Virus record (IMG/VR): IMGVR_UViG_3300021185_003494
Span: 1-64,000 of that record
From: a virus
DNA length: 64,000 nt
Strand: one strand, 5' to 3'
Every line of letters begins with the position of its first letter. Position 1 is the first letter of the stretch. The translations under genes were made by a program, and so were the position numbers. The notes under the pieces are model-generated. The model made no database searches. It had not been told where the DNA came from and was given only the letters and a program-made list of their open reading frames with translations. This document shows positions 8,448 to 16,841 of the stretch, piece by piece.

Positions 8448-9518
8448 ATGAATGTATGGAATAAACTCGATAAGATAGAAATAGAACTAAGCGGCGATTG
8501 TAATGCTGCTTGTCCTTTATGTCCTAGGACAGAGGCAAACTCTCCTTTGAGAGGTAACGGGAACCATACACTAGAAGATGTTAAAAGATCTTTTGGACAT
8601 CTTGTGCCAAAATTTCAAGAAGTAGAATTTGAGATAGCATTATATGGATTGGGTGGAGATCCTATACTTAATCCAGAATGCTATGAAATTACAAAATGGT
8701 TTACTGAAAATGGCGCATATGTAGTTATTAGTACTAACGGTGGATATAACAATGCAGAGTGGTGGACAAAACTTGGACAACTTGATAACCTTACTGTAAA
8801 GTGGGCTATTGATGGTGCAGAAAAAACAAATCATCTATATAGAATTAATGTAGTGTGGGATATTGTAATTCGAAATTTGACAGCATTTACACAGGCAGGA
8901 GGAAAAGCATCTTGGGTGTTTATTCCTTTTGACCATAATATGGATGAGTTTGAAACTGCAAAAAATATTGCAATTAGTTTGGGTGTAGATTTTGAATCTA
9001 AAACAAGTGGGCGCAATGCAGATCACGAGAGTAAAAATGAATCTGTACAGGTAAACAAATTAAAGAAAAAAGAAAAACCACAAACTAGAAAATATAAGCA
9101 AAGTAAAACTATACCACATAGGGATATTAGCAAACTTCAAGAAATAAGAAAAAATTTAGAAAATTTAGAAGATAATTTAGATTATGATGAAAAACTAATA
9201 AAAGATGCAGTAGATTCTATAGAATGTAAAGCACTTAATGTTCCTGAGTTATATGTAAGTGCAGATCAAAAATTATATCCTTGCTGTTTTCTTCATGACA
9301 CTGAATCGTTTAAAAAGAAAAAATGGGATCCTAGTATGGAAGATGATTGGAACGATCTAAAATTGCATAGTATGGATACTATATTACAAAAATCTCCCTT
9401 CACAGAATTAAAAGCAAGGATGCATCCAGATCATCCTAATTTTGTAAGAAGATGTTTGCATCAGTGCTCAGATAAAAATAGCCATCGTACAATAATTAAA
9501 AAAATATTTGAAAAATAA
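8448..9518 (+). CDS. Radical SAM/SPASM-like enzyme
   Basis: 356 residues. Radical SAM enzymes use a 4Fe-4S cluster and S-adenosylmethionine to start radical chemistry. The cluster motif is CNAACPLC (CxxxCxxC, about residues 19-26), followed by LYGLGGDP (GGE-like) and STNGG. A Lys-rich insertion lies around residues 185-245. The C-terminal Cys cluster (YPCCFLHD and RRCLHQCSDK) matches a SPASM-type auxiliary cluster domain. It has a leaderless late promoter and sits alone between early genes, which looks like an inserted cargo gene. It resembles the proteins at 41141 and 54803. The substrate is unknown. Confidence 0.85.
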   Translation: MNVWNKLDKIEIELSGDCNAACPLCPRTEANSPLRGNGNHTLEDVKRSFGHLVPKFQEVEFEIALYGLGGDPILNPECYEITKWFTENGAYVVISTNGGYNNAEWWTKLGQLDNLTVKWAIDGAEKTNHLYRINVVWDIVIRNLTAFTQAGGKASWVFIPFDHNMDEFETAKNIAISLGVDFESKTSGRNADHESKNESVQVNKLKKKEKPQTRKYKQSKTIPHRDISKLQEIRKNLENLEDNLDYDEKLIKDAVDSIECKALNVPELYVSADQKLYPCCFLHDTESFKKKKWDPSMEDDWNDLKLHSMDTILQKSPFTELKARMHPDHPNFVRRCLHQCSDKNSHRTIIKKIFEK

Positions 9519-9562
9519 TTATAACCTATTGTTTTCTTTAGGTAAAGGTGTTCGCTTTTCTG

Positions 9563-9591
9563 TTGACAACCAATACGTCTTACTGTAATGT
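9563..9591 (+). promoter_or_regulatory. Sigma70-type early promoter
   Basis: TTGACA (9563-9568), 17-nt spacer, TAATGT (9586-9591). It fixes the downstream start at 9624, because the earlier ATG at 9588 lies inside the -10 box. Confidence 0.75.
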
Positions 9592-9623
9592 ATAAGAGTA
9601 AGTTAAAACAAAAGGATAGATAT

Positions 9624-10484
9624 ATGCCGACAGCAATGCAATTGAAGAAAACTCGTGTAAAAAAAGCTACTAAAATTTTAGAAGTAGTAAATGATGCAGT
9701 TGATAATCCAAATGAAACAGATGAGCAAATTATCGAACGTATGCGTGAACGTTTTAGTATCCTAGATGATATGACACAAGCATCAATTGACGGTGTTGTA
9801 CGTGGTATGGTTGTTACTGGCCCTCCAGGTGTAGGTAAATCGTTTGGTGTAGAACAAGTACTAGAAAAGAATAGTTTGTTTGACAAACTAGCAGGTAACA
9901 AATTAAAGTTTGAGGTTATCAAAGGTGCCAGTTCTGCTATTGGTCTATACAAAGTACTATATCAGAATGCAGATAAAAATAATGTGCTTGTACTAGACGA
10001 TTGTGATACTGTACTATATGACGAAACATCACTTAACCTACTTAAAGCAGCACTTGACTCTAGCAAGAAGCGTAAATTGAGTTGGAATACAGATAGTGCA
10101 TTGCTACGTCGAGAAGGTATCCCTGATACATTTGAATTTAAAGGTAGTGTTATTTTTATTACTAACCTTAAGTTTGACAAGGTGCGTGGTAAGATTAAAG
10201 ATCACTTAGATGCTATCATGTCACGTTGTCACTATTTAGATCTTACAATGGATACTACACGTGAGAAAGTATTACGTTGTAAGCAGATTGTTAAAGATGG
10301 TATGCTCAATGAGTATCAATTTACTAAAGATGAAGAAGCAGAGCTAATGAGCTTTATGATTGATAATAAAGACAAGATGCGTGAGATTAGTTTACGTATG
10401 GTTACTAAACTTGCTGATCTTAAAAAGTCAATGGCAAGTAAGTGGAAACGAACTGCTGAAGTTACATGTATGCGGCGAGTGTAG
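9624..10484 (+). CDS. AAA+ ATPase
   Basis: 286 residues from the ATG at 9624 preceded by AAAAGGA. Walker A GPPGVGKS (about residues 67-74), Walker B VLVLDDCD (about 121-128), sensor-1-like IFITNL and an SRC motif (IMSRCHYLDL) near an arginine finger. It lacks a clear clamp-loader C-terminal collar domain, so I do not call it gp44. It is probably an early replication or remodelling ATPase. Followed by a hairpin terminator. Confidence 0.75.
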   Translation: MPTAMQLKKTRVKKATKILEVVNDAVDNPNETDEQIIERMRERFSILDDMTQASIDGVVRGMVVTGPPGVGKSFGVEQVLEKNSLFDKLAGNKLKFEVIKGASSAIGLYKVLYQNADKNNVLVLDDCDTVLYDETSLNLLKAALDSSKKRKLSWNTDSALLRREGIPDTFEFKGSVIFITNLKFDKVRGKIKDHLDAIMSRCHYLDLTMDTTREKVLRCKQIVKDGMLNEYQFTKDEEAELMSFMIDNKDKMREISLRMVTKLADLKKSMASKWKRTAEVTCMRRV

Positions 10485-10508
10485 TACGCACCACGTATAC
10501 ATCTTAGG

Positions 10509-10530
10509 CCCGCCTTAAAGGCGGGTCTTC
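10509..10530 (+). terminator. Probable terminator
   Basis: GC-rich stem CCCGCC-TTAAA-GGCGGG (10509-10525) followed by TCTTCCTTT. The T tract is interrupted, so efficiency is uncertain. Confidence 0.6.
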
Positions 10531-10535
10531 CTTTA

Positions 10536-10542
10536 CTAAATA
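10536..10542 (+). promoter_or_regulatory. Late promoter CTAAATA, 5 nt before ATG
   Basis: CTAAATA, ATATT, ATG at 10548. The A of ATG is the predicted +1. Confidence 0.6.
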
Positions 10543-10547
10543 ATATT

Positions 10548-11306
10548 ATGAAAAACGGATTATTTACTTATGGCTGTAGTCATACTTATGGGTATGGGCT
10601 ACCAGATACAAAACAAGAGGTAAGAGTACCCTTAGAAACTAATTTTAACAAAGAAACTTTCCAAAATTTTGGCAGTACCTACAATTGGGGACAACATATA
10701 GCAAACAAATGGGACTTAGAATATTATAACTTCGGAGTAAGTGGAGCAAACAATAGAGAAATATTTCATTGGACAAATGAATGTGTAAAGCATAATATGA
10801 TTCAAAAAACAGATAAGGTTATCTTTTTCTGGAATAATTTTGGATCTAGGTGGTCAATTTTTAAAGATCCTAGTGATCGATTTGAAAACCGCTTATTGGA
10901 AAATCAATACCCACAAGGCTTGCCGGCAATACGTATGTTTTTACATGATCCAAAGAAGACTTACGACAGATGGTTTGAAGTTTACCATTCATCATCAGAA
11001 GCAGAAGTAGCAAATTGGCATTACATACATTACACAAATCTTCTAATAGAAAAAATAGGAATAACTCCTATTAATTTTTTTACAGAGCCTCCTTGGGTAT
11101 ATCCAAACAAAGAATTCAGGTATGAATCTGTTACTAAAAATTATTTTAGAGACCAACTAAAATATGCATGCCCTATCTTATTTTTAGATAAAAATATTCC
11201 ATTTTTAGATTATGCATCTGATAATAGTCATGCAGGAATGTCACAACATAAAAAATGGGCAAAGCAGATGTTACAATGGTTAGATGAACAAGGATATGAA
11301 TCGTAA
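10548..11306 (+). CDS. SGNH/GDSL-like hydrolase
   Basis: 252 residues. SGNH hydrolases are esterases or acyl transfer enzymes acting on lipids, glycans or peptidoglycan. Block I is GCSHTYGYG (residues 9-17) with the nucleophile Ser, block II/III is FGVSGANN (about 64-71), and block V is DNSHAGMS (about 225-232) with the catalytic Asp and His. No signal peptide is seen, so it acts in the cytoplasm or in the particle. Late leaderless promoter; the next gene overlaps by 1 nt. Two other SGNH-like proteins occur at 17849 and 26213. Confidence 0.7.
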   Translation: MKNGLFTYGCSHTYGYGLPDTKQEVRVPLETNFNKETFQNFGSTYNWGQHIANKWDLEYYNFGVSGANNREIFHWTNECVKHNMIQKTDKVIFFWNNFGSRWSIFKDPSDRFENRLLENQYPQGLPAIRMFLHDPKKTYDRWFEVYHSSSEAEVANWHYIHYTNLLIEKIGITPINFFTEPPWVYPNKEFRYESVTKNYFRDQLKYACPILFLDKNIPFLDYASDNSHAGMSQHKKWAKQMLQWLDEQGYES

Positions 11307-11641
11307 TGGAATTTATTATTAAAGCTATATTGGGCGGACTAATCGTTGCAGGAGTTGTTACAGCAGCTCAGCGTGGCAATCCTACACTTGGTGCATTAAT
11401 ACTTGGCATACCGTTAGGTACAATTATTAGTTTAATTTTCATGTATTACAGTGGAGTTGAAATATCAGTATTTCAACAGTTGGCAAAAGAAACTATATAT
11501 TTTGTTCTTGTTAGTTTGATATTTTTTCCTGTGTTTGTTTATGGTTTGTACTATTTTCATTTTTGGATATCGCTGGGTAGTGCAATCGCAGTTACAATGG
11601 CATGCTTATTATTACTAAAGTTTTACATTGAAAACTTATAA
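11306..11641 (+). CDS. Small integral membrane protein (DUF3147-like)
   Basis: 111 residues with about four hydrophobic segments (residues 4-20, 28-46, 64-82, 88-108). The pattern AGVVTAAQRGNPTLGALILG resembles, from memory, DUF3147/GlpM-type small membrane proteins. Translationally coupled to the SGNH gene (1-nt overlap), so the pair may act together at the envelope. No known activity. Confidence 0.6.
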   Translation: MEFIIKAILGGLIVAGVVTAAQRGNPTLGALILGIPLGTIISLIFMYYSGVEISVFQQLAKETIYFVLVSLIFFPVFVYGLYYFHFWISLGSAIAVTMACLLLLKFYIENL

Positions 11642-11645
11642 CTAA

Positions 11646-11674
11646 TTGACATTTTTAGTATTCTGTTGTATATT
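11646..11674 (+). promoter_or_regulatory. Sigma70-type early promoter of uvsW
   Basis: TTGACA (11646-11651), 17-nt spacer, TATATT (11669-11674). Only 6 nt separate the -10 box from the uvsW ATG at 11681, so the transcript should begin at or within one or two bases of the start codon. Confidence 0.8.
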
Positions 11675-11680
11675 AAGTAT

Positions 11681-13132
11681 ATGAAATGTAAACTTATTAT
11701 TAAAGATGAAGTAAACTGTAAGTTCGAAGGTATCGATCTCAATACTCGTAAAAAAATGGAAAAAGAACTAAAGTTCTTTATGCCGTATGCCTATCATGTT
11801 CCTGCATACAAGCTAGGAAGATGGGATGGGTGTGTAAGCTATTTTAGTATTGGAGGCGCAACATATCTGAACCTGTTAGACCGTCTATTACCAATTATTG
11901 TAAATGAAAACTATCAAGTTGATATTTTAGATCAACGCAACGATTGGGATTTAAAATTTCAGTTAGTTGACGAAACTACATTCCAGCATAAAGTATGGCC
12001 TGAAAAGCATCCGGTTGCAGGACAGCCTGTAACATTGCGTGACTATCAGATTGAAATTGTAAACAAGTATTTAGAAACTCCACATTGTTTACAAGAAATT
12101 GCAACAGGTGCAGGAAAAACACTAATAACTGCTGCGCTTAGTGAGCGGGTGGAAAAGTATGGTAGGTCAATTGTAATTGTACCTAACAAAGATTTGGTTA
12201 GACAAACATTTGAGGACTATGAAAATTTAGGTCTCGATGTAGGAGTTTATTTTGGTGATAAAAAAGATATAGGAAAAACCCATACTATTTGTACCTGGCA
12301 AAGTTTAAACAGTATTAAGAAACGATTTAGAGATGGCCTTGATGAAATGTCTTTACAAGACTTTGCAGAGGATGTAGTATGTGTAATAGTAGACGAAGTA
12401 CACCAGGCCAAAGCAGATGTACTAAAAGATTTACTTACTAAAGAATTTAACCATATACCATTACGTTGGGGATTAACTGGCACAATACCAAAAGCAGATC
12501 ATGAATTTGTTAGCCTTCAAGCATGTCTAGGTGAAGTAGTAAATCGACTTAGTGCAAAAACATTGCAAGAAGAAGGGGTGTTAAGCCAATGCCACGTTAA
12601 TGTAGTACAAATGAAAGAGATTACAGAATATAATAACTATCAAAGTGAGTTGTCATACTTAACAACAAATAAACCCAGAATTGAGTATGTAAGCGAATTA
12701 ATTAAAAAAATATCGCTTAGTGGAAATACACTTGTACTTGTAGACAGAATTAAAGGTGGGCAAATGATATGTGATAATATTCCAAATGCTCAGTTTGTTA
12801 GTGGGGAAATGAAAAGTATAGATCGAAAGGACGCATATGATGATATTAATGAAGGAACTAATCAAGTGGTTGTCGCAACCTACGGAGTGGCTGCCGTGGG
12901 TATTAACATTCCTCGTATTTTTAACTTGGTTCTCTTGGAGCCTGGCAAGTCCTTTGTAAGAGTAATACAGAGTATTGGTAGAGGAATACGTAAAGCAGAA
13001 GATAAAGACAGTGTAGAAATATGGGACATAACCAGCACTGCAAAATTTAGTAAAAAACATTTAACAGAACGGAAAAAGTTTTATAAAGAGGCAAATTATC
13101 CGTTTACTATAGAAAAGGTAGACTGGCAGTGA
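11681..13132 (+). CDS. uvsW: UvsW RNA-DNA/DNA helicase (superfamily 2)
   Basis: 483 residues; T4 UvsW has about 500. It unwinds R-loops and branched DNA and helps switch from origin to recombination-dependent replication. Walker A ATGAGKT (about 141-147), DEAH-type box VDEVHQ (about 238), GLTGT (motif III-like), ASYGV-equivalent VATYGVAAVGIN and the arginine-finger motif IQSIGRGIRK (motif VI). The start at 11681 (MKCKLIIKDE) fits the T4 N-terminus better than the upstream ATG, which lies inside the promoter. It ends with a 4-nt GTGA overlap with the next gene. Confidence 0.93.
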   Translation: MKCKLIIKDEVNCKFEGIDLNTRKKMEKELKFFMPYAYHVPAYKLGRWDGCVSYFSIGGATYLNLLDRLLPIIVNENYQVDILDQRNDWDLKFQLVDETTFQHKVWPEKHPVAGQPVTLRDYQIEIVNKYLETPHCLQEIATGAGKTLITAALSERVEKYGRSIVIVPNKDLVRQTFEDYENLGLDVGVYFGDKKDIGKTHTICTWQSLNSIKKRFRDGLDEMSLQDFAEDVVCVIVDEVHQAKADVLKDLLTKEFNHIPLRWGLTGTIPKADHEFVSLQACLGEVVNRLSAKTLQEEGVLSQCHVNVVQMKEITEYNNYQSELSYLTTNKPRIEYVSELIKKISLSGNTLVLVDRIKGGQMICDNIPNAQFVSGEMKSIDRKDAYDDINEGTNQVVVATYGVAAVGINIPRIFNLVLLEPGKSFVRVIQSIGRGIRKAEDKDSVEIWDITSTAKFSKKHLTERKKFYKEANYPFTIEKVDWQ

Positions 13133-13629
13133 AAATTTTAACAGTAGATAACGAAACATATGATCTGGACGATATTCCAGAAACAATAGACGATTTAAGG
13201 TATGGGGTTTTAGATTATTCTAATCAACAAAATATTGATTATTATTTTATTCCATTAGTATTTTTAGAAAGTTTTTATGCTCCAGCAGCAGTTTTAAAAA
13301 TTGGAAATTATACTATTAATATGCCATTGGACTGGAGCATAGTTATATGTGATCCAATGGTGGGAGAACCAGAAGTACTTAGTTTAATGAGTCTAAATGA
13401 TAGGGGATTTCATGCATTTGCATTTAATCCAATTACAGGATTTACTCCCCAATACTTAGATGTAACTATTACAAATATTTTTACAGATGTAAAATGGTAT
13501 GCTCCCAAATTAAAATTTGGACATTTGTTATGTGTTCCATTATCAGACGAACCAAATGCTCCTTGTGCTATGTTTGTTAAGGAATCTAATAAACTTCCTG
13601 AAGTATTGGATATAAGTCAGTTATGGTAA
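13129..13629 (+). CDS. Conserved phage protein, unknown (GTG start)
   Basis: 166 residues. The start is GTG at 13129, within the overlap GTGA with uvsW. Hydrophobic and beta-rich text such as YYFIPLVFLESFYAPAAV and GFHAFAFNPITGFTPQ; the C-terminus is CVPLSDEPNAPCAMFVKES. No catalytic motif recognised. The operon context (uvsW to gp62-like) suggests a replication-associated early protein. Confidence 0.55.
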   Translation: MKILTVDNETYDLDDIPETIDDLRYGVLDYSNQQNIDYYFIPLVFLESFYAPAAVLKIGNYTINMPLDWSIVICDPMVGEPEVLSLMSLNDRGFHAFAFNPITGFTPQYLDVTITNIFTDVKWYAPKLKFGHLLCVPLSDEPNAPCAMFVKESNKLPEVLDISQLW

Positions 13630-13898
13630 AGTATTTTAAACGTGTATTTATTGCTTTTAGTATATTAGTTAATACGCTTCTTGGTGGAAAGAATAATCAA
13701 ACATTTAGTGCAAGAAACTGGCAATTGAAGCGTGACAATAAACCAAATCTAGTGTATATTATTGATATGGTATTTTTTTTAAAAACTAGTCATTGCCAGG
13801 ATAGTTGGGCCAAATGGACTATTATTAATAATTCCATAACACAACACGACAAAAAGATGGGCTATGGGAGCCGAAGGGTAACATACTTTAATGAGTAA
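13623..13898 (+). CDS. Conserved small phage protein with N-terminal hydrophobic segment
   Basis: 91 residues. The first 20 residues are hydrophobic (KRVFIAFSILVNTLLGG) followed by NQTFSARNWQLKR and a region with HCQDSWAKW. This resembles a short family I have seen in other T4-like and related phages, function unknown. It overlaps both neighbours by 7-8 nt and is part of the uvsW operon. Confidence 0.55.
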   Translation: MVKYFKRVFIAFSILVNTLLGGKNNQTFSARNWQLKRDNKPNLVYIIDMVFFLKTSHCQDSWAKWTIINNSITQHDKKMGYGSRRVTYFNE

Positions 13899-14346
13899 AC
13901 TGAATATCAAAGAGGAAATGCGAGCAATTGACACCAAGGATCGCCCTTGGTTTGATAGTCTTACAGACGAGGAAAAAAAGAAATTAAGTCCTTGGCTACT
14001 TATGCGATATACTAGTAATTGTAATGACAAAATGTTTACAGAGCATTATTTAGAATGGACAAATGAAGTTGTAAATGTGCATTTTAATAAGTTAAGAAAA
14101 CATACACAGCTACAGTTTCAGCTATTGCAATTAGTTGGGCTAGGCAAGCCTGTATTTCATGCTTGGATACAGCCAGGCAAAGCCCAAAAGAAAAATAAAT
14201 TACAAGCATGGATAGCAGAAAACTATAATATGCTTAATGATGATGAAATAGATATAATTGTATCCAATACAACCAAAGACGAATGGAAACAAAAATTTCT
14301 TGAGTATGGAATGGATGATAAGAAAATTAAAGAATTGTTAAAATAA
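13891..14346 (+). CDS. 62: Putative clamp-loader small subunit gp62-like
   Basis: 151 residues, helical. gp62 with gp44 loads the gp45 sliding clamp. The text RPWFDSLTDEEKKKLSPWLL, the following RYTSN and the middle LQLVGLGKPVFHAWIQPGKA resemble gp62-type proteins of marine T4-like phages as I remember them. Place in the uvsW operon fits. No gp44 gene was recognised in this window. The call is tentative. Confidence 0.45.
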   Translation: MSKLNIKEEMRAIDTKDRPWFDSLTDEEKKKLSPWLLMRYTSNCNDKMFTEHYLEWTNEVVNVHFNKLRKHTQLQFQLLQLVGLGKPVFHAWIQPGKAQKKNKLQAWIAENYNMLNDDEIDIIVSNTTKDEWKQKFLEYGMDDKKIKELLK

Positions 14347-15017
14347 TGTTTACTTGTGAATTTTGTAACAAGAGCTTTGTTAAAGAGTCTACACTTTTTG
14401 TACATAAGTGCGAAAAGAAACGTAGATTTATGCAACGTAATGAAAAACATGTACAATTAGGATATAGATCATATCAGCTTTTTTATAAAATCAGTACAAA
14501 TGCAAAGAAAGACAAAACATATGATGAGTTTTGTAAAAGCCAATACTATACTGCATTTGTAAAATATGGAAATTATTGTGTTGACTTAAGAATAGACGAT
14601 GTTCCATCCCTTACACAATTCTTACTCGATAACAGAATACGTGTAGATAGATGGACAAGCGATAGAGAATATATAAAATGGGTAAAACATAGACAAAAAA
14701 ATGAAAGTGTTGAAAGAGCAATAGAACGTAGTGTGATGTTCTTACAAGAATATTGCCAGGAACACAACGTACTATTTAATAGATACTTTGATGACGTTAG
14801 CGTTAACGTAATTATATTTCATATTACAAGTGGAAAATTAAGTCCATGGATTATATTTGCAAGCCAAAAAGCACAGGCTTTATTAGATTGTATTAGTAGC
14901 GAGCATATAAAAATGATTTTAGATTTTGTAGATGTAGATTATTGGCAGAAAAAAATAGAACTAAATCCTAGAGATTTTAACTGGGTAAGCGAATTAATGA
15001 TGGAAGCAAACTTATGA
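14346..15017 (+). CDS. C2H2 zinc-finger protein, conserved in marine phages
   Basis: 223 residues. Residues 3-20 form a C2H2 finger: CEFCNKSFVKESTLFVHKC (Cys-x2-Cys ... His-x-Cys, so the last ligand may be Cys). This is followed by KKRRFMQRNEKHVQLG and a long helical domain with YYTAFVKYGNYCVDLR. Possibly a nucleic-acid binding early protein. The ATG overlaps the preceding stop; the next gene overlaps by 4 nt. Confidence 0.6.
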   Translation: MFTCEFCNKSFVKESTLFVHKCEKKRRFMQRNEKHVQLGYRSYQLFYKISTNAKKDKTYDEFCKSQYYTAFVKYGNYCVDLRIDDVPSLTQFLLDNRIRVDRWTSDREYIKWVKHRQKNESVERAIERSVMFLQEYCQEHNVLFNRYFDDVSVNVIIFHITSGKLSPWIIFASQKAQALLDCISSEHIKMILDFVDVDYWQKKIELNPRDFNWVSELMMEANL

Positions 15018-15598
15018 TTGTAAACACAGATATTGATATTGATATTGCAGATAGAAATAAACTATTGAATATTATTAAACATGTGCCTGCTACTATAGAA
15101 GAAAAAGGCAAATTTAAAAAACATAATACTGGTGTGTATTTTCATGACATACCAACTAATCCATTTAATGGGTTAGCAACTATTGATCATAAAAAAGCAG
15201 AAGAGTTGGGATACTTTAAGATAGACGTATTAAATGTTAATTTATACAAACATATAAAAGATAGAAAACATTTACAAGAGCTATTAAACACAGAGCCAAT
15301 GTGGGAATTGCTAGAACACAAAGAAATAGTTGAACAGCTTTTCCATATACACAAACACTTTGCAATTGTAAATAAGTTAAAACCCAGCAGTGTGATAGAG
15401 CTTGCAGAAGTTCTTGCAGTTATAAGGCCCGCTAAAAGGCATCTACTTAATGAACATAAAGATAAAATTGCAAAAGAGGTTTGGACAAAGCCGCAAGATG
15501 GTAGTTATTATTTTAAAAAAGCACATGCTATATCATATGCACATGCAATTGTCTTACAGCTTAATTTATTAGCTAGTGGTTTTTCTTTACAAGATTAA
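15014..15598 (+). CDS. Miniature DnaE-like (Pol III alpha-related) protein
   Basis: 194 residues against about 1160 for bacterial DnaE. DIDIDIADRNKLLNII (about residues 6-21) resembles the catalytic DxD segment of DnaE; LGYFKIDVLN (about 67-76) resembles KFDFLG with the third Asp; WELLEHKEIVEQLFHI then LAEVLAVIRPAKRH resembles FDMLQ...FQLES...IALVALFRPG; and YYFKKAHAISYAHAI (about 167-181) resembles YGFNKSHSAAYALV. The order is kept and everything between is missing. Whether it can polymerise is unknown; it could be a decoy, primer handling or regulatory protein. Confidence 0.6.
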   Translation: MIVNTDIDIDIADRNKLLNIIKHVPATIEEKGKFKKHNTGVYFHDIPTNPFNGLATIDHKKAEELGYFKIDVLNVNLYKHIKDRKHLQELLNTEPMWELLEHKEIVEQLFHIHKHFAIVNKLKPSSVIELAEVLAVIRPAKRHLLNEHKDKIAKEVWTKPQDGSYYFKKAHAISYAHAIVLQLNLLASGFSLQD

Positions 15599-15947
15599 TA
15601 CTTCTTCTTTTAATACGTTTAGTAATACTATTACTTAATCGTACTTCAGGACCTGCAAGTATTTCTAATTGCTTAACATTGAAGCTTTGCACACAGTACT
15701 GAAAAGGCCATCTGTTTAGTAAAGCTATGTTAATAGGCAACTTTCTATTGGTTTCCCACCACCACTCTTCTCCCAATAATAAAAAATTTACTTTATCTTC
15801 AGTACTGGAAAGTTTGTCATAAATGTACATACTAGCGATTTGTGTATCGATATTCTGGACAATACCTAAGTATTCTCTATCTGCGTATTTAACGACAGTT
15901 AGAAATGGGTATTCTTCTAGTAGTTTTTCATAAGGTTGTATAATCAT
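15573..15947 (-). CDS. Conserved phage protein, unknown
   Basis: 124 residues on the minus strand, overlapping tail to tail with the DnaE-like gene by 26 nt. Text includes YADREYLGIVQNID, LLLGEEWWWETNRKLPINI and a basic end (NSITKRIKRRSINLVKK). The WWW-x-NR-x-PINI pattern is familiar from other marine T4-like phages but unnamed. It has its own CTAAATA element 7 nt before the ATG. Confidence 0.6.
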   Translation of the reverse strand: MIIQPYEKLLEEYPFLTVVKYADREYLGIVQNIDTQIASMYIYDKLSSTEDKVNFLLLGEEWWWETNRKLPINIALLNRWPFQYCVQSFNVKQLEILAGPEVRLSNSITKRIKRRSINLVKKNH

Positions 15948-15954
15948 TCAATAA

Positions 15955-15961
15955 TATTTAG
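15955..15961 (-). promoter_or_regulatory. Late promoter CTAAATA (minus strand)
   Basis: CTAAATA 7 nt before the ATG of the 15947 gene; predicted leader of 2 nt. It lies back to back with the plus-strand element at 15986. Confidence 0.5.
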
Positions 15962-15985
15962 TTTAAAAAAATTTAGTGTTTTTCT

Positions 15986-15993
15986 GATAAATA
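15986..15993 (+). promoter_or_regulatory. Late promoter GATAAATA
   Basis: TGATAAATACT followed by a leader with AGGAG and the ATG at 16011. Confidence 0.65.
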
Positions 15994-16010
15994 CTAATAG
16001 GAGAACGTAA

Positions 16011-16832
16011 ATGTCAAACTATGGTACAACATATAATATAAGTCAAACTGGCGATCTATATACATTAGATAATTCTACAGTAAAATCAGGGTTAGCAAAG
16101 TATAAATCTTCTAGAGGAACTACAGTAAATAGCCCTCTAAATTATCGTTACTTAAAGCTATTTAGGGGCTACGATAATGAGTATTATTTTTTCGTAAAAA
16201 ACCAAAGTAGAAAGCCTATTATGTTGCAGGGTATGACTATAAATGTATCATTAATTGACAGAATGACACAATCAATCGTGGTTAGTAAAAAATGTATAAT
16301 AGAAGACTTTGATGATGGAAAAATAAAAGTTGTATTGACTGCAAGTGAAACATCACATCTTTCCCAACAGCTTATGGATTTAGTGTTTACATACACAAAT
16401 AACCTAGGGCTAACAATGCCTCTATTTTGTGATTTAAATATGAGACCAAACTATACAATTGAAGTAAATGAGGATGCCATACCAAGTATTATGCAAACTG
16501 CAAATACAACTACATTCTTAGAAAATAATGGACTATACTATAGTGACAGGTTACCAGGACCAGGATATTTTGATAAAAGAAACAGTATGGTTACTATTGC
16601 AGTATATGCAACAGCATACAATGGCAACTTTTACATTGAAGGCACACTTAGCGACAGTCCGCAAGAATCAGATTGGTTCAATATTATATTAGGTACATAT
16701 ACACAAGAGTACTTTCCATACGAAAACTTCACAGGCGTTGATCCTTGGACCTTCCGCACAAACATAAAATACCTTAGAGCTAAATTTACACAAGAATCAG
16801 GAACACTTGACAAAGTAGTAATTAGAGTGTAA
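16011..16832 (+). CDS. Probable virion (baseplate/tail) protein
   Basis: 273 residues, beta-rich, Thr/Asn/Tyr rich. Strong ribosome binding site (AGGAGAACGTAA) and a late promoter directly upstream. N-terminal domain with MSNYGTTYNISQTGDLYTLD, then LKLFRGYDNEYYFFVKN, then a domain with NYTIEVNEDAIPSIMQTANT. Composition and control fit a tail or baseplate component; it could also be a fibre-attached protein. No enzyme motif. Confidence 0.6.
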   Translation: MSNYGTTYNISQTGDLYTLDNSTVKSGLAKYKSSRGTTVNSPLNYRYLKLFRGYDNEYYFFVKNQSRKPIMLQGMTINVSLIDRMTQSIVVSKKCIIEDFDDGKIKVVLTASETSHLSQQLMDLVFTYTNNLGLTMPLFCDLNMRPNYTIEVNEDAIPSIMQTANTTTFLENNGLYYSDRLPGPGYFDKRNSMVTIAVYATAYNGNFYIEGTLSDSPQESDWFNIILGTYTQEYFPYENFTGVDPWTFRTNIKYLRAKFTQESGTLDKVVIRV

Positions 16833-16841
16833 TATAAACAC

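Noticed and set aside
9588-9623. Earlier ATG of the AAA+ gene
   Set aside because: It is inside the -10 box of the early promoter, so it would not be in the mRNA.
9624-10484. Clamp-loader large subunit gp44
   Set aside because: Has an SRC motif but no clear collar domain and N-terminal text differs; called AAA+ ATPase only.
11666-11680. Earlier ATG for uvsW
   Set aside because: It overlaps the -10 box; the ATG at 11681 fits T4 UvsW.
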